Below, piece by piece: positions 23,476 through 29,331 of a stretch of 29,331 nucleotides of DNA. This DNA is from a virus. Below the pieces are notes generated by a model that worked only from the letters and a program-made list of their open reading frames with translations, had not been told where the DNA came from and ran no database searches. The stretch is taken from positions 1-29,331 of IMG/VR virus record IMGVR_UViG_3300026094_000027. One strand, written 5' to 3'. Both the position numbers and the translations under genes were made by a program. Positions within the stretch are counted from its first letter, which is position 1, and every line of letters starts with the position of its first letter.

Positions 23476-26340
23476 TCAGCCAAACATAAGACTGTATTCG
23501 AGAATTAGATTATCAAATTCTTCCTCAGTTACAAACTGCGCTACTCCTGAAGCATCAAGGAAGACAGAACCGTCCCATACTTCTACAATTTTTGCATCAG
23601 TATTCCACCGTGTTTCGCCGATCTCCGGTGTCTCTGCCCTTTCTGCTTCAGACCCGCTAGGTAAAACAAAGCCATTAGTGCCTGTAATTTTTTGATAACC
23701 AAACCCTGTGATTGCAAATGAAAGTTTCTTGTCACTTGCAAAAAGCTTTATTTTATTATCTACTATTGCAATATTGCCTGTCCTTATTTCTCCGACACCG
23801 TTTCTTTGAAGTTCTAGGTCTGAATTCGATGCATTTGTTTGTATTCTATTGTTATCTATCAATACGTCGTCAATCTGTAAACTGTTAGTGTCGACCCCAA
23901 AATCGTTAATTACGCCTATTAACTCATTGTCTACTGTAAACAATATCGAGTTTTGTGCAGGATCTGCAACCATTGTAGTTTCTCTATCGTCTGAATACAC
24001 TCCGCCAAATGCAATTGTTGCATTTTGAAAACCTTCGAAAACACTATCATCGTCGTTAAACCTTATGTTACCTAAACTAGATAGGTCTGTTGGTTCTAGA
24101 GGAATTTGTTCAGTAGTGCCGATCGGAAGTCTTAACGATTTAGTAGACTCTACAATTGCTCCGTTCTTTGACGATAGAATAAAATCGCCAGAATTGCTCT
24201 CAAGATAGTTGCTTCCGAAATGTATATTGTCTAGTGCAACAGCCCCGTTGCCGCTTGTTCTAAACTCTAACGAAGAGTTTGACTCAACAGAAGTAATTGT
24301 GTTGTTATTAATTGTTAACGAAGGTAACTCTATTTTGTCAAGTCCGGCAAATTGCCATCTTTTTGTATTACTGCCTAGATTAAATTTTGAGTCTTGAGTA
24401 GGAGCAAAATTAGAATCAATAGATGAAATAAAACTTACACTATCACTTGTTGCGTCACCAAAGAAAACAATTCTACTATCTGTAGCCAAATTTCCTGTAA
24501 TAGCAAGATCATTGTCTATACTAGTGTTGTTTTTAAGATTAATTTGTGCAGGAGCATTTATGTTAATTGGGCCAACAAAACTCTGAATAAGATTATTGCT
24601 GACTTGCATATTTCCTGTAAAATAGTCGCTGTACGTAAAAAATGTTTCATTGCTGTTGTTTTCTATTCTTAAATTTGTTAGTTCGTCGCCGCTTAAATTT
24701 GCATTTGATATAGAAGTTGTTCCTTTTTCGAAATCGGCAAAGAAAATATCACCTACTCGATATGTGCCAACATGATCTACAGAAGTAAAATAAATTTTTC
24801 CATTGTTTAATTCTATTACTTCTTGTGCTTGAACACTTTGGGTCTTGTCATTATTGGTACTTTTACCTAATCCTACATACGCAAAGTTATGCTGAATAAG
24901 ATACATCAAACAGTTGTCACCGTCTGCAACTGCACCAAAATTGCCGTAGATATTTGCGCTTGCAATTGCTCTTATTTCAGCTCCAAATTTTATTGTAGAG
25001 CCGTCTGCAGTAGTTCTTCCTTCGCTTCCGTTAACAGCATACAGTCCTCGATTTGCAAAATATGTAAAAGAAGATAGCCACTCTACTCTTACACCGTTTG
25101 TCATTGTAATCGCATCTACACCTGGTGTAATAAATGTACAAGATTGAAATAGCATAGAAGCTTCGTCGCTTAAACCGTCAAGTGCTGCGCCGTCTATTAA
25201 TGCACCTTGTCCTGCATCACCGCTTTCGAACCCTCTAGGATCGGTAGGAGAGGTTTCTGTGCCTTTAGTGATAACGGATACATTTTTTATGTATGGCGAT
25301 CTATTTTGTATAATTGCACCGGGTTTAAATCTAAAGGCATAGCCTTTGTCTGCCTGAGAATAAAAGTCTCTTATTGTGAGATTCTCTATTGTTGTATCAC
25401 CGTCTAACAGAAAAACATCTTCAAATTCACTTGAGGTATCAGGAGATATATTTATACCTCTTAAACTAGTACCTAATACAGACACAAAATTAGGCACTTC
25501 TAAAGGAAATTGTTCTTCATATTCACCTGGAAAGACATAGATAGACACAGGACCTGATGTAGACGCATCTGCTGCTTCTAGAGCGCGTCTTATCGTTTTA
25601 AAAGGTAATTGAAGATGATCTCCAGAGCTATCGTCGTTGCCGTTCGTTGCAACAAAAAAAACATTTCCTTGCTTGAGATTGAAATTTATTTGCCCGCTTA
25701 CTAGTTCAGAGGTCGAAACTGACTGTCCGTTTACAAATTTAGTAAATGTGTTATTCCATCTTTGATTTGGTCTGCCTAAACTAGATGTATTTGTTTCGTC
25801 TGGGATTAAATCAGAATTTATTTCAGAGTCGAAATCTACCGTATCGCCACTTTCGTTGCCAATAATAATCTTTCCGTCAACCGTGATATTTTTTGGCGTG
25901 AAAAAATCGCCAAAAACTTTGGTGTTTGATTGGAAAATAGTCTTGCCGATTCCGCTAGGGGTTAAGATTACAGAGCTGTTTGACAATTCTGTAAAAATAG
26001 TGTTATCTTTGATAAGAATAGTATCATTAGATAGTCTGCCAAAACGCACAGCAGTTTCGGCAACTAAATTGATATTACCAGATAGTTTTTGTATTTTTGA
26101 ATCGGAGATGTTGTAAGCCGAAACAGTTAATTGGTTAGCAACAAGACTATCTGTTTTAAAATGTCCTGGTATCTGTAATTCTTTTGTAGGAGAATCCGTG
26201 TCAACGCCTATTCGATGGTTGTTTACATCTAAAAATAAAAGTGGCTCAGTTTGTTGCTGATTAGAAAAAGATAGATCGTTACCTTGCCTCTCTAAATTAG
26301 CAAATAATAATGGGCCTGATATTCTACCTATCTGTGCCAT
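23476..26340 (-). CDS. Tail-fibre protein, 954 aa (paralogue of the 1242-aa fibre)
   Basis: Collinear with the 1242-aa protein but without its LamG insert. The N-terminus has GRISGPLLFANLERQGNDL and LLFLDVNNHRIGVDT. A fibre segment with DLIPDETNTSSLG is near residue 177 and a second near 650. The beta-helix starts with FFVATNGNDDSSG (residue 228), has FPGEYEEQFPLEVP (270-283) and FITPGVDAITMTNGVRVEWL (403-422), and passes through YAVNGSEG directly to GAEIRAIASANIYGN. FTSVDHVGTYRVGDIF is at 518-533. The C-terminal part repeats the GSG/LELQRNGVG strand pattern and ends in Phe-Gly like its paralogue. A late box and GAGGAAA precede the ATG. Probable fibre for receptor binding. Confidence 0.8.
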   Translation of the reverse strand: MAQIGRISGPLLFANLERQGNDLSFSNQQQTEPLLFLDVNNHRIGVDTDSPTKELQIPGHFKTDSLVANQLTVSAYNISDSKIQKLSGNINLVAETAVRFGRLSNDTILIKDNTIFTELSNSSVILTPSGIGKTIFQSNTKVFGDFFTPKNITVDGKIIIGNESGDTVDFDSEINSDLIPDETNTSSLGRPNQRWNNTFTKFVNGQSVSTSELVSGQINFNLKQGNVFFVATNGNDDSSGDHLQLPFKTIRRALEAADASTSGPVSIYVFPGEYEEQFPLEVPNFVSVLGTSLRGINISPDTSSEFEDVFLLDGDTTIENLTIRDFYSQADKGYAFRFKPGAIIQNRSPYIKNVSVITKGTETSPTDPRGFESGDAGQGALIDGAALDGLSDEASMLFQSCTFITPGVDAITMTNGVRVEWLSSFTYFANRGLYAVNGSEGRTTADGSTIKFGAEIRAIASANIYGNFGAVADGDNCLMYLIQHNFAYVGLGKSTNNDKTQSVQAQEVIELNNGKIYFTSVDHVGTYRVGDIFFADFEKGTTSISNANLSGDELTNLRIENNSNETFFTYSDYFTGNMQVSNNLIQSFVGPININAPAQINLKNNTSIDNDLAITGNLATDSRIVFFGDATSDSVSFISSIDSNFAPTQDSKFNLGSNTKRWQFAGLDKIELPSLTINNNTITSVESNSSLEFRTSGNGAVALDNIHFGSNYLESNSGDFILSSKNGAIVESTKSLRLPIGTTEQIPLEPTDLSSLGNIRFNDDDSVFEGFQNATIAFGGVYSDDRETTMVADPAQNSILFTVDNELIGVINDFGVDTNSLQIDDVLIDNNRIQTNASNSDLELQRNGVGEIRTGNIAIVDNKIKLFASDKKLSFAITGFGYQKITGTNGFVLPSGSEAERAETPEIGETRWNTDAKIVEVWDGSVFLDASGVAQFVTEEEFDNLILEYSLMFG

Positions 26341-26358
26341 TCTGTTTCCTCTACACAG

Positions 26359-26366
26359 TATTTATG
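26359..26366 (-). promoter_or_regulatory. T4-type late promoter box for the 954-aa fibre gene
   Basis: CATAAATA on the minus strand lies 18 bases upstream of the ATG at 26340 and overlaps the stop codon of the 67-aa gene. The predicted start, near 26352, gives a leader with GAGGAAA before the ATG. Confidence 0.6.
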
Positions 26367-26565
26367 AGAATAGCAGATGCTCAGGAGCCTGGGGTGCCCC
26401 AGATGAGATATTTGTAGTTTTGTAGGCATAGTCGGGCAGGATAGCATCGTCGAAAAATAATAACGTAAGAGTGTCAAGTACTTCGTCTGCTTCCACAGTT
26501 TCTAGTGTTTCTCCAGGAGGAGATTGTAGCTTTATTTTCCTAAAAAAATCATAGAAAGCAGTCAC
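26362..26565 (-). CDS. Small protein of unknown function, 67 aa
   Basis: Starts with GTG at 26565; there is no in-frame ATG near the beginning and no clear Shine-Dalgarno sequence. It begins 10 bases after the previous gene's stop. The N-terminal half reads TAFYDFFRKIKLQSPPGETLE, then EADEVLDTLTLLFFDD, and the C-terminal half is polar and Pro-rich (SGAPQAPEHLLFS). The frame is open to its stop, and codon usage resembles the neighbours. Not recognised; a small virion or assembly protein is possible from position. Confidence 0.5.
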   Translation of the reverse strand: MTAFYDFFRKIKLQSPPGETLETVEADEVLDTLTLLFFDDAILPDYAYKTTNISSGAPQAPEHLLFS

Positions 26566-26575
26566 TTACAGCTCA

Positions 26576-27064
26576 TTACTTGTCAAAATTGTGTAGTGCA
26601 GTTACAGGTTTACCTAGCGGAACTGGTGATGTAAATTCGAGATACCATCCTTCTGCAAAATCAGAAGGATTTTGCACAAGAGAATAGTTTATGCCTGACA
26701 ATTGAAAAACGTTCTCAATAAAAACTAAAACGTTTTGGGCTGCTACAGGCACAGGATTTAGTGGTCCAAACACAGTTTTTGAAGAATCTCCGCTGCCTAA
26801 GTCTTGCTGATTAATGCCGGCAGGAAAGGGTTCTTCGTACCTTACAGTTCTCCAGGCCCCATTGGAAAAAAATTCAAAGTCGTTGGTGTCTGTGTTGTAA
26901 CGCATGTGTCCGTTTGTCGGGTTTAAAGGCCTTTCTCCGGTTGAACCTTTTGCAAGAAGCACCACATTATTAGAATCAACAATTACCTCGTCGTTTATTT
27001 CGTATCTAACACCCTTGCCTTTGATGTTTCTTAGATTAGTATTTTGAGCTTTTAATAAACGCAT
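26576..27064 (-). CDS. Fibre-like structural protein, 162 aa
   Basis: The start is taken as the ATG at 27064, which overlaps the TGA of the 117-aa gene (TGATG); a TTG at 27067 would add one residue. The middle has GSTGERPLNPTNGHMRYN and ending GAWRTV, a motif repeated in phage fibre proteins of this type (compare RPETPLAGQIRFNTSLNRFE in the 1242-aa fibre). The C-terminal half has GSGDSSKTVFGPL, NVLVFIENVFQ, INYSLV and LEFTSPVPLGKPVTALH, resembling a fibre module with the order GDGSxTxF, VxVFVNGVxQ, xxYxV, IxFxxPPPxG. Likely part of an appendage. Confidence 0.65.
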   Translation of the reverse strand: MRLLKAQNTNLRNIKGKGVRYEINDEVIVDSNNVVLLAKGSTGERPLNPTNGHMRYNTDTNDFEFFSNGAWRTVRYEEPFPAGINQQDLGSGDSSKTVFGPLNPVPVAAQNVLVFIENVFQLSGINYSLVQNPSDFAEGWYLEFTSPVPLGKPVTALHNFDK

Positions 27065-27417
27065 CAAACTTCCAGGTAGCTTATTGTAGCTGCTAAATCC
27101 GTCTCACCAGAATCTAAGTTAGGGTCGCCTGACTCAGGTTGTGCTTCAAAAGCTACATAATCGCCCTCTTCTAATACAATTTTTTCTGAATCAAATGTAA
27201 AAGTTTCTCCCGCAGGTAATTCTAGTCCTCTTACAATAGTATTCTTAGGTCCTATAGCATCAGCATCTTTTGCAATATACAGGTTAAAGTTAGAATCTGT
27301 GCTTGCAGAAAGGTTAGTGTTGCAAACTATTATAGTAGTAATTGCATAGCTTTTACCAGCCGGTACTATTAAAATATCTAGCTGAGTGGTTGTTAATTGT
27401 GCATTTTCAATTGCCAT
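27064..27417 (-). CDS. Small beta-sandwich-type structural protein, 117 aa
   Basis: Largest member of the three-protein family with the 106-aa and 109-aa proteins. It has QLDILIVPAGKSYAITTIIV, SNFNLYIAKDADA, VRGLELPAGETFTFDSEKIV, EEGDYVAFEA and AATISYLEV. AGGAAA precedes the ATG, and its TGA overlaps the next ATG. It lies 8 bases after the 430-aa gene. Likely translated in step with the fibre proteins on both sides. Function not known. Confidence 0.6.
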   Translation of the reverse strand: MAIENAQLTTTQLDILIVPAGKSYAITTIIVCNTNLSASTDSNFNLYIAKDADAIGPKNTIVRGLELPAGETFTFDSEKIVLEEGDYVAFEAQPESGDPNLDSGETDLAATISYLEV

Positions 27418-27425
27418 TGTATTTC

Positions 27426-28718
27426 CTAAAATAACATGCTAAAAAGCAGTGATCTATTTTTACTTATAATCTCATCATTTGTGTTGTTTTTATTAACATA
27501 GAACAAACCAGTGTTTCCCGTATAAGGGTCAGTAGAATACAGTTTGAGCCCTTCAAAAGGTACAATCGGTGTAGTATTGTTATCATCGTCGTAAGGAATA
27601 CTAGTCAGCTCTAAAACATCATCAATTTGCACGCTACCAACACCTGGCGCTTTTAAAACTAGTGTTTCGTTGCTAGCAGTGGTAGAAATTTCTGTTCCTT
27701 TAATTTCAATATCTTCTAAGTTAATTCTATTTTCATAAAAGTTGGCATTATTGTTGCCTTGGACTTGGACTTTTACCCTAGTTTCCTCAAAAACACTTTT
27801 TGTAATTGTTCCAGAATTTTCTAGATAGTTAGAAATGTCTCCGCCTGAAACGCTTATATTAAGTCTAACTAGGTTTGGATTTAATATTTCTACTATAGGA
27901 ATATTAATTCCGTTAAGTCCTTCTATAGGATCACCATTTGCTTTAATGCCAGATATATTAACAGTATCAGTTTCTCTAAAACCATGCCTACCATTTGTTT
28001 GTATAATAGTAGTTGCATTTCCGTCCTCATTTACAGATACAATATCTAATAATGGGTGTATTTCGTCAATTGTTTCTACAGATGTATCGCCTTCTGCTAT
28101 TATAGGCCTAATGATATCTCTAAATGTATAATCAAAATAATCTACCAAAGCTTTTGCGTTTGGAACACCGTCGTTGTTTAAGACAACCCGACCGTTGCTG
28201 TCTGGTGAAATTTCGTCGTTAATATAATTAAAAACTTTTTCTTCATAATTTGCACTAGTAACTTGAATTATTCCAGCACCTGTGTTAATATACAAATCGC
28301 CTTGCGCAACAATACCGGGCGTAGTAAGAGGAATTTTACTATTACCTTCTTCGGCATAGAATGATCCCTGCCCAGCAATTCCACCTAGTTGCCAAGTAAT
28401 GTTTTCATCATATATCCATCTAGCGTTAGGAAGTGTGCCTCTGTCTATTTCAATTCCTGATTTTCCATTAAAAATTGACGGGATGCCTGCTGTTTGCTCA
28501 GATTCTTCATCATCTGCTTGCGAACTAAGCACAATAATGTTATCATCTATTTGTAAATCTGATGAATTAACCGTAGTTGTAGTACCATCTACCTGTAAAT
28601 TACCGGTAACAACAACTGTACCAATGCCGGCTCCGGTGTCAAGCGTAATTGTGCCGGTACCGTCATCAATAACAGCTATTCTATAATTATTGTCGTATGA
28701 TTTTACAACTTTAGGCAT
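27426..28718 (-). CDS. Tail-fibre-like structural protein, 430 aa
   Basis: A short N-terminal strand (YDNNYRIAVIDDGTGTITLD) leads into VTGNLQVDGTTTTVNSSDLQ and IDDNIIVLSS, a pattern found in phage fibres where strands stack along a fibre shaft. Two further stretches are GIEIDRGTLPNARWIYDE near residue 88 and LKAPGVGSVQIDDVLEL near residue 365; the latter echoes the GSGSVVIDD motif of the 1242-aa fibre. AAGGA lies before the ATG, and a hairpin ends just upstream. No catalytic motif is visible. Appendage subunit by sequence pattern and context. Confidence 0.7.
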   Translation of the reverse strand: MPKVVKSYDNNYRIAVIDDGTGTITLDTGAGIGTVVVTGNLQVDGTTTTVNSSDLQIDDNIIVLSSQADDEESEQTAGIPSIFNGKSGIEIDRGTLPNARWIYDENITWQLGGIAGQGSFYAEEGNSKIPLTTPGIVAQGDLYINTGAGIIQVTSANYEEKVFNYINDEISPDSNGRVVLNNDGVPNAKALVDYFDYTFRDIIRPIIAEGDTSVETIDEIHPLLDIVSVNEDGNATTIIQTNGRHGFRETDTVNISGIKANGDPIEGLNGINIPIVEILNPNLVRLNISVSGGDISNYLENSGTITKSVFEETRVKVQVQGNNNANFYENRINLEDIEIKGTEISTTASNETLVLKAPGVGSVQIDDVLELTSIPYDDDNNTTPIVPFEGLKLYSTDPYTGNTGLFYVNKNNTNDEIISKNRSLLFSMLF

Positions 28719-28727
28719 TCCGATTCC

Positions 28728-28758
28728 TTAAAACAGGGGGAAACTCTCCCCCTTTTTT
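28728..28758. terminator. Hairpin with T tracts on both sides (possible bidirectional terminator)
   Basis: GGGGGA (28736-28741), a five-base loop and TCCCCC (28747-28752) form a strong stem, followed on the plus strand by six T (28753-28758). On the minus strand the stem is followed by TGTTTT, a shorter T tract. In the minus direction it lies just after the 161-aa stop codon and just before the 430-aa gene, so it can separate their transcripts. An A-T sequence CTATAATA at 28765-28758 (minus) is a poor late-box match for the 430-aa gene. Confidence 0.7.
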
Positions 28759-28759
28759 A

Positions 28760-29245
28760 TTATAGCGCAGTTAAGATGATTGCGTTATCTAGAGTGCTGT
28801 CTTCGCCTGTTTGGGCGCCGACATACCATGTATAAGCATTAGAATCAAAATCATAAGCCTTGCGACCTGAGATCTTTCTAATAGCAACACCGTCGCCTGC
28901 GCCGTCTACGTAGCCTTTTAGAACCATTTCGCCTTCGTCGAGAGCAGATTCTCCATTGACTAGTTTGCAAGTTCCGATACCATCAGCAGTATCTACAATA
29001 AAACGTCTTGCTGCTCTCTGTGCAACAATGTAAGGCTTACCGTCTGCACCGGCTGAATCAGCGTCTCCGCCGACGATTCTTGCCGCATCAACAGGCATGT
29101 TAAAGCCTTGACGATATTCTTGTGTATTACCTGTGAGGTCGTTGCCGTGTTGGTCTTCCCCATTTTTAGACGGGGGCGTGTTTACGTCAGGTGCTGGATC
29201 GTTATTGATCGGTCCAAACATTCTTCTTGATAGTGGTCTTCCCAT
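28760..29245 (-). CDS. Small structural protein, 161 aa
   Basis: The N-terminus reads MGRPLSRRMFGPINNDPAPD, then a polar Gly/Asn/Asp-rich region, KPYIVAQRAARRFIVDTADG near residue 70, and EMVLKGYVDGAGDGVAIRKI with KAYDFDSNAYTWYVG at the end. Similar proteins beginning MGRPL and containing GVAIRKISGRKAYDF are known to me from cyanophage virion regions, with no assigned role; this was not checked. AAGGAG lies before the ATG. It is the first complete gene of the fibre cluster in this window, with a strong hairpin after its stop. Confidence 0.65.
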   Translation of the reverse strand: MGRPLSRRMFGPINNDPAPDVNTPPSKNGEDQHGNDLTGNTQEYRQGFNMPVDAARIVGGDADSAGADGKPYIVAQRAARRFIVDTADGIGTCKLVNGESALDEGEMVLKGYVDGAGDGVAIRKISGRKAYDFDSNAYTWYVGAQTGEDSTLDNAIILTAL

Positions 29246-29273
29246 TTGTTTTCTCCTTAGTTAGAAGTCCGAT

Positions 29274-29331
29274 GTAGGTTCTAACCTACTACGCGGTGGG
29301 TACCGCATAAGTACACCTTATCAGGGTACAC
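29274..29331. promoter_or_regulatory. Three tandem hairpins upstream of the 161-aa gene
   Basis: Three stems lie in a row: GTAGGTT/AACCTAC with a two-base spacer (29274-29289), GCGGT/ACCGC with loop GGGT (29293-29306), and GTAC-A-CC/GGGTAC with loop TTATCA (29311-29330, one bulged A). They sit 30-85 bases upstream of the 161-aa ATG. They may be an RNA leader structure or the end of the upstream transcript; the window ends here. Confidence 0.4.

Noticed and set aside
1-29331. tRNA genes, CRISPR array, insertion sequences or attachment sites
   Set aside because: No cloverleaf, spaced repeat array, transposase or integrase was seen by eye; a dedicated tRNA scan was not possible.

Overview
The window looks like part of the virion-structure region of a T4-like (contractile-tailed) phage of the marine or freshwater type that includes cyanophages and pelagiphages. 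Evidence: gp13/gp14/gp15-like neck and tail-completion proteins, a phage dNMP kinase, a Nudix hydrolase, very large tail-fibre-type proteins, tight gene packing with TAATG/TGATG overlaps, and T4-type late promoter boxes (GATAAATA or CATAAATA). The sequence is AT-rich with a standard stop-codon set. No tRNA, CRISPR array, insertion sequence, integrase or reverse transcriptase was seen. The host cannot be read from the sequence.

Layout. (1) Bases 1-2135, minus strand: the N-terminal part of a deoxynucleoside monophosphate kinase (cut by the window edge), an SGNH-type hydrolase, and a gp13-like neck protein. A near-perfect sigma70 promoter lies between the neck gene and the hydrolase gene. (2) Bases 2188-5496, plus strand: a gp14-like protein, an enlarged gp15-like tail-completion protein overlapping it by one base, and a Nudix hydrolase. 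The minus and plus groups diverge from one 16-base palindrome that forms two back-to-back late promoter boxes. (3) Bases 5499-29245, minus strand: about 24 kb holding fourteen annotated structural genes and one possible 23-codon ORF. Transcription order is a 161-aa structural protein, a terminator-like hairpin, a 430-aa fibre protein, a 117-aa beta-sandwich protein, a 162-aa fibre-like protein, a 67-aa protein, a 954-aa fibre, the small ORF, a 1242-aa fibre, a 109-aa beta-sandwich protein, a 151-aa protein, a 1819-aa fibre, a 2314-aa fibre, a 106-aa beta-sandwich protein and a 184-aa fibre protein. Late boxes precede the 954-, 1242- and 2314-aa genes.

The fibre cluster appears to have grown by duplication and domain insertion. 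The 954- and 1242-aa proteins are paralogues, and the larger one has a LamG/concanavalin-like lectin domain placed inside its beta-helix. The 1819- and 2314-aa proteins are a second paralogous pair. Each starts with seven carbohydrate-binding-like modules and carries a six-Asp-box propeller, and they differ mainly in a long helical insert in the larger one. Three small proteins of one apparent beta-sandwich family sit among the fibre genes. Together the cluster reads as a multi-part adhesion apparatus for binding sugars on the host surface. The roles of individual proteins are inferred from sequence features, not shown.
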